From Cryomorphaceae bacterium (GTDB lineage: Bacteria; Bacteroidota; Bacteroidia; Flavobacteriales; Schleiferiaceae), in contig JAFMBM010000030.1 of assembly GCA_017858515.1 (NCBI GenBank), forward strand, positions 1 through 36,110: a stretch of 36,110 bases of DNA, read 5' to 3'. The position numbers and the translations under genes were made by a program. Shown here piece by piece: positions 17,279 through 25,994 of the stretch; within the stretch, counting starts at the first letter, position 1, and each line of letters opens with the position of its first letter. Below the pieces are notes generated by a model. It searched no databases and was not told the DNA's origin. It saw nothing but the letters and a program-made list of their open reading frames with translations.

Positions 17279-17379
17279 AGGTTATGAGTTTAAATTTCAT
17301 TAAAGAAAGCGAAGCAAATTGAATTGGGCAATAGAGAATCCTGCTTTTTTATCTTTTATTTCAGCCCATGACGTTTCAC

Positions 17380-17387
17380 TATTTTTG
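17380..17387 (+). promoter_or_regulatory. Probable -7 promoter box of ffh operon
   Basis: TATTTTTG at 17380-17387 matches the Bacteroidota -7 consensus TAnnTTTG exactly, 27 bases before the ffh ATG. No clear -33 TTG element was seen about 19 bases upstream, so the strength is uncertain. Confidence 0.5.
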
Positions 17388-17414
17388 TGCGATCAAATGA
17401 ATTTTTAGAAAACG

Positions 17415-18740
17415 ATGTTCGACAATCTAAGTGATAAGTTGCAATCTGCCTTTCAGATTCTGAAAGGCCATGGAAAGATTACAGAGATAAATGTTGCAGA
17501 ATCACTAAAAGAGGTGCGCAGAGCATTGGTAGATGCCGATGTGAGTTTTAAGGTAGCCAAAGAATTTACCCAAAAAGTAAAGGACAAGGCTTTGGGAGAG
17601 AAGGTGCTAACCTCATTGCAACCCAGCCAGTTGATGGTTAAAATTGTTCGAGACGAAATGGCTCTGCTAATGGGTGGAGAGGCCGTAGAATTGAATATCA
17701 AAGACAATCCGTCTATTATTTTAATCTCAGGACTGCAAGGATCGGGTAAAACAACCTTCAGTGGAAAGTTGGCGTCTTATCTAAAAAGAAAGAAGAGCAA
17801 AAGACCTTTGTTGGTTGCATGTGATGTGTATCGTCCTGCGGCCGTGCAACAGCTCAGAGTTTTAGGAGAACAGATAGGGGTTGAAGTATTTCATCAAGAA
17901 GACAGCAAGGATCCAGTAGCCATTGCAATAGCGGCGGTGGAGCATGCAAAAAAGAATGGATTCAACACTGTTATAGTTGATACTGCAGGTCGTTTAGCGG
18001 TAGATAAGGAAATGATGGATGAGATTAGCCGCATACACAAAGCGGTTGTTCCTTCTGAAACATTATTTGTGGTAGATTCTATGACGGGTCAAGATGCCGT
18101 TAATACAGCAAAGGCCTTTAATGAAGTACTTAATTATGATGGGGTTATTCTAACTAAACTAGATGGTGATACTAGGGGTGGTGCAGCCTTAACCATCCGC
18201 TCGGTTGTAAATAAACCAATAAAATTTGTAGGTACCGGTGAGAAGATGGATGCCTTGGATATTTTCTATCCAAGTAGAATGGCAGACCGAATTCTCGGAA
18301 TGGGGGATGTTGTTTCTCTTGTTGAAAGAGCTCAAGAGCAATTCAATGAGGAAGAAGCAAGAAAAGTTCAGAAGAAAATTGCTCAGAATAAGTTTGGATT
18401 TGATGATTTTCTCAATCAGATTCAACAGATCAAGAAAATGGGGAATATGAAAGACCTCATGGGGATGATTCCAGGTATGGGAAAGGCGCTTAAAGGGGTT
18501 GATATAGATGATAATTCCTTTAAACCCATTGAGGCGATGATTCATTCAATGACGCCTTACGAAAGGGAAAACCCCGGTGTTATTTCGGGTAGCCGAAGAA
18601 AGCGCATTGCAATGGGTTCGGGAACAAGTGTTCCAGAAGTGAATAGACTCTTAAAGCAATTTGAAGACATGAATAAAGTAATGAAAACAATGCAAGGAGG
18701 TGGTGGAAGAGCACTTTCTCAAGCAATGAAGCGCAGATAA
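17415..18740 (+). CDS. ffh: Signal recognition particle protein Ffh (SRP54)
   Basis: The 441-residue SRP GTPase that binds signal peptides and delivers ribosomes to FtsY at the membrane. It has an N-domain (1-90), a G-domain with the P-loop GLQGSGKTT (about 107-115), DTAGR, TKLDGD and the G5-type GTGEK. The methionine-rich M-domain (about 300-441) contains MGMIPGM, the SRP-RNA-binding GSGTSVPEVNRLLKQF and a Met-rich C-terminus. Length fits the family. No 4.5S/SRP RNA gene is visible nearby. First gene of an operon with folD starting 3 bases after its stop. Promoter box at 17380-17387. Confidence 0.97.
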   Translation: MFDNLSDKLQSAFQILKGHGKITEINVAESLKEVRRALVDADVSFKVAKEFTQKVKDKALGEKVLTSLQPSQLMVKIVRDEMALLMGGEAVELNIKDNPSIILISGLQGSGKTTFSGKLASYLKRKKSKRPLLVACDVYRPAAVQQLRVLGEQIGVEVFHQEDSKDPVAIAIAAVEHAKKNGFNTVIVDTAGRLAVDKEMMDEISRIHKAVVPSETLFVVDSMTGQDAVNTAKAFNEVLNYDGVILTKLDGDTRGGAALTIRSVVNKPIKFVGTGEKMDALDIFYPSRMADRILGMGDVVSLVERAQEQFNEEEARKVQKKIAQNKFGFDDFLNQIQQIKKMGNMKDLMGMIPGMGKALKGVDIDDNSFKPIEAMIHSMTPYERENPGVISGSRRKRIAMGSGTSVPEVNRLLKQFEDMNKVMKTMQGGGGRALSQAMKRR

Positions 18741-18743
18741 TTG

Positions 18744-19628
18744 ATGGAGATAATAAGTGGAGTTGCCCTTTCGCGCAACATTAAAGAAGAAATTAAGGAA
18801 GAAGTTTCGGGTTTTCTAGACCAAGGCTTACGCAAACCAAAATTGGTTGCTGTTCTGGTAGGATTGGATGGGCCAAGTCAGACCTATGTGAATGCTAAGG
18901 TTAAAGATTGTCATCAGGTTGGATTTGAAAGCGAAGCAATCCGCCTAGACGAGAGTACTTCCGAGGAAGAGCTTTTAAGTTGGGTAAAGAAACTCAATGA
19001 AGATGCCTCAGTAGATGGATTTATTGTTCAACTCCCCCTTCCAAAGAAAATAGATGAAACCAAAATATTATTGGCTATTGATCCTTTAAAGGATGTAGAC
19101 GGATTTCACCCTGTGAATATTGGAAATATGGCTTTGGGACTCCCTGGATTTGTGCCAGCGACGCCTGCAGGTGTAATGCAAATGCTTGACCGAAGCGGTA
19201 TTGAAACCTCAGGAAAACACTGTGTTATTGTTGGAAGGAGTAAAATTGTGGGAATGCCACTGAGCATTCTTTTGGCAAGAAATTCCAATCCAGGCAATTG
19301 TACTGTTACGCTTACACATTCTAGAACGAAGAACTTAGAAGAGATTTGCAAAGAAGCAGATATTCTCATTGCTGCTTTAGGAAAACCTGGCTTCATTAAA
19401 GCAGATATGGTAAAGAAAGGCGCTGTGGTAATTGATGTTGGAATTAGTCGGGTGGAAACAGATACAAATGAGAAGGGATATCTTATTCAAGGTGATGTAG
19501 ATTTCAATTCGGTATCAGACAAGGTGAGTTTTATAAGTCCTGTGCCAGGTGGAGTAGGTCCGATGACGCGTACATCATTGCTTACCAATACATTGAGGGC
19601 ATATAAGCGCAGTTTTAATTTAAATTAA
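18744..19628 (+). CDS. folD: Bifunctional 5,10-methylene-THF dehydrogenase/cyclohydrolase
   Basis: FolD, catalysing NADP-linked oxidation of 5,10-methylene-tetrahydrofolate and hydrolysis of the methenyl form to 10-formyl-THF, supplying one-carbon units for purines and initiator fMet. Diagnostic segments are the Y-V-N-A-K catalytic Lys/Tyr region, DGFIVQLPLPKK, PATPAGVMQML, the nucleotide-binding GRSKIVGMPLSILLAR and the C-terminal PVPGGVGPMTRTSLLTNT signature. The start is the ATG at 18744; a TTG three bases earlier adds only one Met and directly abuts the ffh stop. 294 residues, usual for the family. Co-transcribed with ffh and tatA. Confidence 0.95.
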   Translation: MEIISGVALSRNIKEEIKEEVSGFLDQGLRKPKLVAVLVGLDGPSQTYVNAKVKDCHQVGFESEAIRLDESTSEEELLSWVKKLNEDASVDGFIVQLPLPKKIDETKILLAIDPLKDVDGFHPVNIGNMALGLPGFVPATPAGVMQMLDRSGIETSGKHCVIVGRSKIVGMPLSILLARNSNPGNCTVTLTHSRTKNLEEICKEADILIAALGKPGFIKADMVKKGAVVIDVGISRVETDTNEKGYLIQGDVDFNSVSDKVSFISPVPGGVGPMTRTSLLTNTLRAYKRSFNLN

Positions 19629-19640
19629 TCTAAGTATTTA

Positions 19641-19925
19641 ATGGGTTCAATTCTTTTGTTTTTTTCCATTGGGGGCGGAGAGATTTTAGTAATTCTTCTG
19701 ATCGTACTTCTTTTCTTCGGATCCAACAGAATCCCTGAATTGGCTCGAGGACTAGGAAAAGGAATGAAAGAAATTCGGCATGCTACTGATTCTCTTAAGG
19801 AGGAGATCAAACGCTCTGCGGATATCGATACTTCCGCACTGAAAGACATAAAGGATCAAGTGGACCAAGGCCGTAAGGTAATGGATGAGGCAGAAGGTGC
19901 CATTAAAAGAGGCTTAAAACAATAA
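19641..19925 (+). CDS. tatA: Twin-arginine translocase subunit TatA
   Basis: A 94-residue Sec-independent translocase subunit. It has a short N-terminal transmembrane helix (about 4-24), the hinge FFGSNRIPELARGLGKGMKE with the conserved F-G-x-x-x-x-P-E-L-x-R-x-L-G-K-G pattern, and a charged amphipathic/cytoplasmic tail. TatB has a similar architecture but a longer tail, so TatA is the better call. It follows folD by 12 bases and precedes the antiporter by 3 bases. tatC is not present in the window. Confidence 0.92.
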   Translation: MGSILLFFSIGGGEILVILLIVLLFFGSNRIPELARGLGKGMKEIRHATDSLKEEIKRSADIDTSALKDIKDQVDQGRKVMDEAEGAIKRGLKQ

Positions 19926-19928
19926 GCT

Positions 19929-20876
19929 TTGGATTATCTATATATTCTATTAGGTTTATTTTTGTTAGTGGTTGGAGCAGAATCACTAGTTCGAGGAGCC
20001 AGCGATATCGCCCTTCGATTCAAGATTTCGCCCATGGTAGTGGGTCTCACTGTGGTGAGTTTTGGAACTTCTGCCCCCGAATTGCTGGTTAGTTTGGAAG
20101 CGGCATTAAATGGACATCCCGATGTGGCGATAGGAAATGTGGTTGGAAGCAATCTTAGTAATATCGGACTCATTCTGGGTTTGACGGCCTTGTTTTTTAG
20201 TGTAGGGATTTCACGCAAGACCTTGAGAACCGATTATATCGTTCTCCTATTTATCAGCTTAATCTATTTTGCCTTGTTGTCATGGGATGGTAAAACAGGG
20301 TTTCTAGATGGTCTATTGTTATTGAGTTTATTGCTCATTTACGTTACTTGGTTAGTTTTCGAGAATAAACGTGAAAACAAAATAAAAGTAGAGGAAGGGC
20401 ATGAGCATGCAAAACCCAATTATTCTGGACTTCTCTCATTCTTGTTTTTCGCTGCCGGTTTAGTCGCCCTGCGCTTTGGGGCGTCCTTTCTTGTAGACGG
20501 CTCAGTAAACTTTGCTCAATCCTTCGGAATTTCTGACCGTGTAATCTCTTTGACCATTGTTTCGGTTGGTACAAGTCTCCCAGAATTAGCCGCCTCGCTA
20601 GTTTCTGCCTTTAGAGGACATAAGGAAATTGCCTTGGGTAATATAATAGGGTCAAATATTTTTAATATTGGATGTGTGATTGGAATTAGTTCCATGATTA
20701 TTCCGCTGGTACCTGATTCTAGCCAAGTTCTCTCATGGGATATGCCCCTCATGCTGGCTTTTACTTTAGCAATTCCTCTGTTAATGCTTATTCGGAGGAA
20801 GATGAATTTCAATTTTATCGAAGGATCCCTATTGGTTACGGGGTATATAGCGTATATTCTCTATCTTTTTTATTGA
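19929..20876 (+). CDS. Na+/Ca2+ antiporter, CaCA family
   Basis: A 315-residue inner-membrane cation/Ca2+ exchanger, like E. coli YrbG and K+-dependent exchangers. Two inverted alpha-repeats are clear: about 39-83 (SFGTSAPEL ... GNVVGSNLSNIG) and about 208-252 (SVGTSLPEL ... GNIIGSNIFNIG). Each has the acidic residue in the PEL motif that coordinates the ion. About ten hydrophobic segments, with a charged cytoplasmic loop near 145-163 (KRENKIKVEEGHEH). The start codon is TTG, 3 bases after the tatA stop; no nearby ATG preserves the first helix. Last gene of the operon. Confidence 0.93.
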   Translation: MDYLYILLGLFLLVVGAESLVRGASDIALRFKISPMVVGLTVVSFGTSAPELLVSLEAALNGHPDVAIGNVVGSNLSNIGLILGLTALFFSVGISRKTLRTDYIVLLFISLIYFALLSWDGKTGFLDGLLLLSLLLIYVTWLVFENKRENKIKVEEGHEHAKPNYSGLLSFLFFAAGLVALRFGASFLVDGSVNFAQSFGISDRVISLTIVSVGTSLPELAASLVSAFRGHKEIALGNIIGSNIFNIGCVIGISSMIIPLVPDSSQVLSWDMPLMLAFTLAIPLLMLIRRKMNFNFIEGSLLVTGYIAYILYLFY

Positions 20877-20877
20877 T

Positions 20878-20897
20878 ACCCCTAAAAATTTAGGGGT
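20878..20897. promoter_or_regulatory. Inverted repeat: terminator of antiporter gene or glnN operator
   Basis: A 9-bp inverted repeat ACCCCTAAA (20878-20886) / TTTAGGGGT (20889-20897) with a 2-base centre, starting two bases after the antiporter stop codon. No T-tract follows, so a terminator role is only moderate. It also lies 38-57 bases upstream of the glnN -7 box and could be an operator. The two readings cannot be separated from sequence. Confidence 0.5.
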
Positions 20898-20905
20898 GAG
20901 CTGGC

Positions 20906-20942
20906 TTTGTTTGTATTTTTTTAATGAAATACTATACTTTTG
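20906..20942 (+). promoter_or_regulatory. glnN promoter (-33 TTTG, -7 TACTTTTG)
   Basis: TACTTTTG at 20935-20942 matches TAnnTTTG exactly, with TTTG elements at 20906-20909 and 20910-20913 about 21 bases upstream, matching the Bacteroidota -33 element. Expected transcription start is near 20949, which places the upstream in-frame ATG at 20924 outside the mRNA and supports translation from the ATG at 20960. Confidence 0.7.
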
Positions 20943-20959
20943 CGCAAAATTATTCAACA

Positions 20960-23149
20960 ATGCCAAATATTCGATTCCAAAGTCTCGAAGCTCTGTCCAG
21001 TAGAAAGCCAACTGAATTTATTGTTCCAGATGGCGGTGTTCCTACTTATTATGGGAAGCACGTATTCAATCAAAAGGCCATGCAGTCTTGGTTGAGTGCA
21101 GAAGCCTATAAGTCTGTAATGTCTGCTACCCAGCATGGCACCAAGATCGATAGAGCAATGGCCGATCAAATTGCTTCTGCAATGAAGGCTTGGTCTAATA
21201 CCTTGGGTGCAACCCACTATACTCACTGGTTTCAACCATTGACGGGTGCAACAGCTGAAAAGCATGATAGTTTTTTTGAGCCTGCCGCCGGCGGACAAGC
21301 CATAGAGCGATTTGATGGAGGCATGCTCGTTCAGCAAGAGCCAGATGCTTCTTCTTTTCCAAACGGTGGAATTCGCAATACGTTTGAAGCAAGAGGATAT
21401 ACCGCATGGGATCCAACCTCTCCTGCTTTCGTAATTGGAAAAACACTTTGCATTCCTTCTGTATTCGTTTCCTACACAGGAGAAGCATTGGATTATAAAA
21501 CCCCTTTGCTCCGTGCACTTCAATCAATAGATGTTGCGGCTGCTTCGGTTTGTCAGTATTTCGACAAGAATGTTAAAAAGGTGACCGCTACCCTAGGATG
21601 GGAGCAAGAGTACTTTTTAGTAGACAGTGCCATGTTTAAGGCTAGACCGGATCTTCTTCTTACAGGAAGAACACTTCTAGGTCATGCTCCAGCTAAGGGC
21701 CAGCAATTAGAAGATCATTATTTTGGTTCAATTCCAGAGCGTGTTATCATGTACATGCGCGAGCTTGAATACGAAGCGCATCTTTTGGGAATTCCTTTAA
21801 AGACTAGGCATAACGAGGTAGCGCCAGGTCAGTATGAAATGGCACCTTTGTACGAAGAAGCCAATCTAGCAGTAGACCATAACTCCTTAATAATGGATGT
21901 TATGGAGAAGGTAGCTCTTCGTCATGGTTTTAGAGTTTTATTGCACGAGAAACCGTTTGCGGGAGTAAATGGAAGTGGAAAGCACAACAACTGGTCACTA
22001 GCTACTGATACAGGAATTAACCTTTTAAGCCCGGGTAAAAACCCCAAGAGCAATTTACAGTTTCTTACCTTCTTTATCAATATAATTAAGGCAGTTCACA
22101 CCCATGCAGACCTACTTCGTTCAAGCATTGCGGCCGCGAGTAATGATCATCGTTTGGGTGCAAATGAAGCTCCTCCTGCCATCATTTCTGTTTTCATTGG
22201 TTCACAGCTTTCGCAGGTGCTGGACGAATTGGAGAAAATTGAAGGTGGAAAACTCTCAGCAGAGCAGAAGACTGAATTGAAGCTCAATGTAGTCGGCAAG
22301 ATTCCAGAAATCTTACTCGATAATACAGATAGAAACCGCACCTCACCCTTTGCCTTTACGGGGAATAAGTTCGAGTTTAGAGCAGTGGGTTCAACGGCTA
22401 ACTGCGCCGGACCAATGACCATTCTCAATGCCATTCTTGCAAATCAACTTATAGAGTTCAAGGCGGAAGTAGATGCGCTCATCGAGAATAAAATGAAAAA
22501 AGATGACGCCATCTTTAACGTTTTAAAAGAATATATCAAGTCTTCTAAAGACATTCGTTTCGAAGGAGATGGCTATAGCCAGGCTTGGGCAGATGAAGCT
22601 GCTAAAAGAGGATTGAGCAATGTGAAAACCACTCCAAGAGCATTAGATTTCTTTGTTTCAGGACAAACCTTAGGCCTTTTTGAAGGATTGGGAATAATGA
22701 ATCACAAAGAGGTGCATGCGCGCCATGAGATCATGCTCGAGAATTATCAGAAGAAAATTCAAATAGAGTCTAGGGTTTTGGGTGATATGGCTGGAAATCA
22801 CATTGTGCCAACGGCCTTGAGATATCAGAGCTTGCTCATGCAGAATCTTCAAGGAATGAAGCAGGTATTCGACGAGGCCACTTTTAACCGATTGGCTAAG
22901 GTGCCTAAATCTATGATTGAGGAGATTGCAGAACGCATTACCGTGATTATAGAAAAGAGAGAAGCCATGGTGGAAGAGCGCAAAAAAGCAAACAAATTGG
23001 AAGATATGCGCGAAAGGGCAATTGCCTATTGCGAGAAAGTTTTACCCTATTTTGAGGCCATTCGCTATCAATCTGATAAACTAGAAATGCTAATTGACGA
23101 TGAAGTCTGGACACTTCCTAAGTACAGAGAAATGTTGTTTATGAAGTAA
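20960..23149 (+). CDS. glnN: Glutamine synthetase type III
   Basis: A 729-residue type III glutamine synthetase (GSIII), the long, cyanobacterial/Bacteroidota-type enzyme making glutamine from glutamate, ammonia and ATP. Signatures are NGSGKHNNWSL (glutamate/ammonium site), HRLGANEAPPAIISVF (ATP-binding Arg/His region) and NRTSPFAFTGNKFEFRAVGS near the C-terminus, all in family-typical order. The start is the ATG at 20960 (MPNIRFQSLEAL): it aligns with the usual N-terminus and leaves a promoter upstream, whereas an ATG at 20924 would put the promoter inside the coding region. Monocistronic, bounded by an inverted repeat and a strong terminator. Regulation by nitrogen is likely in the family but not shown here. 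Confidence 0.96.
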   Translation: MPNIRFQSLEALSSRKPTEFIVPDGGVPTYYGKHVFNQKAMQSWLSAEAYKSVMSATQHGTKIDRAMADQIASAMKAWSNTLGATHYTHWFQPLTGATAEKHDSFFEPAAGGQAIERFDGGMLVQQEPDASSFPNGGIRNTFEARGYTAWDPTSPAFVIGKTLCIPSVFVSYTGEALDYKTPLLRALQSIDVAAASVCQYFDKNVKKVTATLGWEQEYFLVDSAMFKARPDLLLTGRTLLGHAPAKGQQLEDHYFGSIPERVIMYMRELEYEAHLLGIPLKTRHNEVAPGQYEMAPLYEEANLAVDHNSLIMDVMEKVALRHGFRVLLHEKPFAGVNGSGKHNNWSLATDTGINLLSPGKNPKSNLQFLTFFINIIKAVHTHADLLRSSIAAASNDHRLGANEAPPAIISVFIGSQLSQVLDELEKIEGGKLSAEQKTELKLNVVGKIPEILLDNTDRNRTSPFAFTGNKFEFRAVGSTANCAGPMTILNAILANQLIEFKAEVDALIENKMKKDDAIFNVLKEYIKSSKDIRFEGDGYSQAWADEAAKRGLSNVKTTPRALDFFVSGQTLGLFEGLGIMNHKEVHARHEIMLENYQKKIQIESRVLGDMAGNHIVPTALRYQSLLMQNLQGMKQVFDEATFNRLAKVPKSMIEEIAERITVIIEKREAMVEERKKANKLEDMRERAIAYCEKVLPYFEAIRYQSDKLEMLIDDEVWTLPKYREMLFMK

Positions 23150-23169
23150 TTAAGAGTTCAATTTCTTTC

Positions 23170-23194
23170 AAAAGCCCCTTTTTTGGGGCTTTTT
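23170..23194 (+). terminator. Intrinsic terminator of glnN
   Basis: A 9-bp stem AAAAGCCCC (23170-23178) / GGGGCTTTT (23185-23193) with a T6 loop and T-run, 21 bases after the glnN stop. A canonical rho-independent terminator. Confidence 0.9.
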
Positions 23195-23276
23195 GTTTAT
23201 TATTCGCTAGATTATAGCTTCGCTTGTAACTAAAGTTATATTTTAGCACGTTATAGGACCAAACATCGGTTAAAGC

Positions 23277-25880
23277 ATGCGTAAAGGAAGTTTTCTCTTT
23301 ATTCTCAGCCTCGCGCTGGCTCTTCAAGTTCCATTGCTCGCTCAGCGAGACACTGCTCCTGAAGAACAACAAACAGAAAGTAAACGGAAGGTAAAGGAGA
23401 AAAAAGTACAGGAAGAGTCGTCAGATGATGAAGACTCAGGGTCTACCGATCCAGCTAAAAAGGAAAAGAAGGTTAAGGCTACAGTTAAAGCTCAGGCGTA
23501 TTACGATGCGAAAGAGTATTCTTTAGCGATCGACGTTCTGAAAGAAGCTTTTGGCAAAGAAAAAAGTCGGGAGAAAAAGACTGAAATTGCCTTTATGATG
23601 GGGGAATGTTACCGAAATCTCTTAAACTATAAACAAGCTGCTTCTCAATATAAGCGTGCTCTCAAGCTCGGTTATGGGTCAGAAGCACAGTATCGTCTGG
23701 CTGAGATGACGAAGTCTCAAGGTGAATACGAAGAGGCTATTCTAGAATTTGAGGCTTTGAAGGCCATGAGCCCAGGCGATAAAAGAGCCGAACAAGGTAT
23801 CGAGACTTGTCGTTTAGCAGCCGAATGGAAGAATAGTCCAAGTAGATACATTGTTGAACCCACTGAAGAATTGAACACACGTGATAGAGACATGACTCCT
23901 GTTTATTCAGGTCGTCCTGGTACCTATGACGAAGTATTACTTGTTTCTTCTCGCGAAGGAGCCACAGGAAATAAAGAAGACGGTTGGACTGGCGAGTCGT
24001 TCATGGATATTTGGATGGCGGCCAAAGAAAGAAAGTCAGGTGGCAAAAAGAGCAGAGGAAAGAAAGGAAAATCACCCGAAATGGATGATGCGAAGTTCTC
24101 TACTCCAGTGCCATTAGATCCCATCATTAATAGTAAAGATCACGAAGGCACCATGACCTTCGACAGTCGTAGAAAAGAATTGTACATAACCCGTTGTCGC
24201 GTTGAAAAGTATGTTTCTTTAGGATGTGCCATTTATGTTACTAGTAAAAAAGGACAAACTTGGGAAGAACCGGAATTGGTTGTTTTAACGGAAGATAGCA
24301 CTAAGAGTGTTGGACATCCTAGTTTTTCAGCAGACGATAAGATTATGTATTTCGCTGGAAATCTTGATGGTGCCGTTGATGGAAGCAAAGACTTGTGGAT
24401 GACTACCTTCGATCGCAGATCGAAAAAGTGGAATCCAGCCACCAACTTGGGCCGTATTGTAAATACGGCAGGTGATGAGCTTTTCCCGTTTGTACACGAT
24501 GATGGCTTTTTGTATTTCGCTTCCAATGGACTTCCTGGAATGGGTGGTTTGGATATTTTCAGAGTGAAATTGGGTGAGGATGGCATGCCAGTAGGTGAAG
24601 TGGAGAACATGAAGTATCCTATCAATACGGAGTTTGAAGATTTTGGAATTATATTAGAAGGAGGAGGTGCACAAAAAGGATTTATTACTTCCAATCGCAA
24701 CTCCAAAAGCGGAGATGATATCTACACCATTTTTGAAGTTCCTCTTAACTTTCAATTGGAAGGAGTGGTTACCAGCAACAAAGATGGCAAGCCTGTTCCT
24801 CAAGTTACGGTGCGCTTAGATGGTTCAGATGGAACTTCTATTGTTGCGAATACAGATGGTAGCGGACGTTATATTTTCGAAAGAGATAAACTGAAGGAGA
24901 ATACCAATTACAAAATCAGCTTTGAAAAGAAGAAGTTCTTGAATGGCTTTAGTGATGCTACCACCGTTGGTGTTCCTTTTAGCGCCTTTGAATACAATTC
25001 TTCCGAACGATACTTCTTAAACACACTGAAGGTAAACAAGGGCATTGAGCCTATCGAAGTTCCTATTGTACTTCCAAATGTTCTTTTTGATTTAGCAAAG
25101 TGGGATTTAAGACCAGAAGCAATGGTCTCTCTAGATTCGGTTGTGGCTATCTTAAACAACAACCCCAATGTGGTGATTGAATTGAGATCTCACACCGACT
25201 ATACTGATACTGACGAAAGAAACAAGATCTTATCTCAGCACAGAGCAGATACTTGCGTAAAGTATATTATTACGAAAGGCATTGCGGCCGATCGATTGGT
25301 TGCAGTGGGTAAAGGAGAAGAAGAGCCATTTTCTATTCCTGAAGCCTATAAAGGTTTTGGAGCAGGAGAATTTACTGCAGGCGAAGTTTTAACGGAGTCA
25401 TATATCAAGAAACTAACTGCTGCAAAGCAAACTATCGCAAACCAAATTAATAGAAGAACAGACTTTAAAGTGCTTCGCGATGATTATGTGCCGAACAGAC
25501 CAGCACCAACGGTAGACGGTACTGGAGCCAAAGAGAAAGTAAAAGAAGTGGTGAAACGTCCGAAAGGAGAGTTTTATGTTCTGGAGAATGCCAGAGAAAG
25601 CTTTGGTGTAGTAGCCAAGAAAACGGGGATTTCAGTGCGAGATCTAAAATTGCTAAATGGCGGCTTGCGTGGAGTTCGTCCTTTTGAAGGATTAGAGCTT
25701 AAGATTACCCTAGATGGCGATTACGATGAATACGATGCCACTCATTACAGAGTAGAAAACGAAAAATCGTTGAAAGAAATAGCTAAGAAATTATCTATGG
25801 ATGACAAAGATCTTGAAGACCTTAATCCAGATATTAGCAATAAAGACTTAGTTCCTGGATTGGTACTTTTGATAGAATAA
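23277..25880 (+). CDS. PorE-like TPR/PD40/CRD/OmpA protein with two LysM modules
   Basis: An 867-residue exported protein, a larger relative of the one at 3278-5158. After the signal peptide (1-22, ending PLLAQ) comes a charged Lys/Glu/Asp linker (about 25-65), TPR repeats (about 65-185) and a PD40-type propeller (about 200-485, blades such as F-S-A-D-D-K-I-M-Y-F-A-G and D-D-G-F-L-Y-F-A-S). A carboxypeptidase-regulatory-like domain (about 495-575) and an OmpA C-terminal domain (about 600-740) follow. The OmpA domain has a large insert between the GKGEEEP turn and the terminal N-R-R-T-D-F motif. Two LysM modules end it (about 765-812 and 823-867). OmpA and LysM both target peptidoglycan. A role as an envelope anchor is inferred. 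Monocistronic. Confidence 0.9.
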   Translation: MRKGSFLFILSLALALQVPLLAQRDTAPEEQQTESKRKVKEKKVQEESSDDEDSGSTDPAKKEKKVKATVKAQAYYDAKEYSLAIDVLKEAFGKEKSREKKTEIAFMMGECYRNLLNYKQAASQYKRALKLGYGSEAQYRLAEMTKSQGEYEEAILEFEALKAMSPGDKRAEQGIETCRLAAEWKNSPSRYIVEPTEELNTRDRDMTPVYSGRPGTYDEVLLVSSREGATGNKEDGWTGESFMDIWMAAKERKSGGKKSRGKKGKSPEMDDAKFSTPVPLDPIINSKDHEGTMTFDSRRKELYITRCRVEKYVSLGCAIYVTSKKGQTWEEPELVVLTEDSTKSVGHPSFSADDKIMYFAGNLDGAVDGSKDLWMTTFDRRSKKWNPATNLGRIVNTAGDELFPFVHDDGFLYFASNGLPGMGGLDIFRVKLGEDGMPVGEVENMKYPINTEFEDFGIILEGGGAQKGFITSNRNSKSGDDIYTIFEVPLNFQLEGVVTSNKDGKPVPQVTVRLDGSDGTSIVANTDGSGRYIFERDKLKENTNYKISFEKKKFLNGFSDATTVGVPFSAFEYNSSERYFLNTLKVNKGIEPIEVPIVLPNVLFDLAKWDLRPEAMVSLDSVVAILNNNPNVVIELRSHTDYTDTDERNKILSQHRADTCVKYIITKGIAADRLVAVGKGEEEPFSIPEAYKGFGAGEFTAGEVLTESYIKKLTAAKQTIANQINRRTDFKVLRDDYVPNRPAPTVDGTGAKEKVKEVVKRPKGEFYVLENARESFGVVAKKTGISVRDLKLLNGGLRGVRPFEGLELKITLDGDYDEYDATHYRVENEKSLKEIAKKLSMDDKDLEDLNPDISNKDLVPGLVLLIE

Positions 25881-25903
25881 ACTCACCGCTTGCAACTGGT
25901 GAT

Positions 25904-25932
25904 AGCCCTAGAACTTACTCTAGGGCTTTTTT
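25904..25932 (+). terminator. Intrinsic terminator of the LysM/OmpA gene
   Basis: A perfect 9-bp stem AGCCCTAGA (25904-25912) / TCTAGGGCT (25919-25927) with a 6-base loop and a T6 tract (25927-25932), 24 bases after the stop codon. Confidence 0.9.
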
Positions 25933-25979
25933 ATTTCTAGGCTTTGCCAAAGCAAGGCAACCATCCACTCTCGCTATTG

Positions 25980-25987
25980 TATTTTTG
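25980..25987 (+). promoter_or_regulatory. Probable -7 promoter box of purM operon
   Basis: TATTTTTG at 25980-25987 matches TAnnTTTG exactly. The expected transcription start (about 7 bases downstream) falls next to the purM ATG at 25995, so the mRNA is probably leaderless or nearly so. No good -33 element was seen. Confidence 0.6.
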
Positions 25988-25994
25988 CCCCAAT

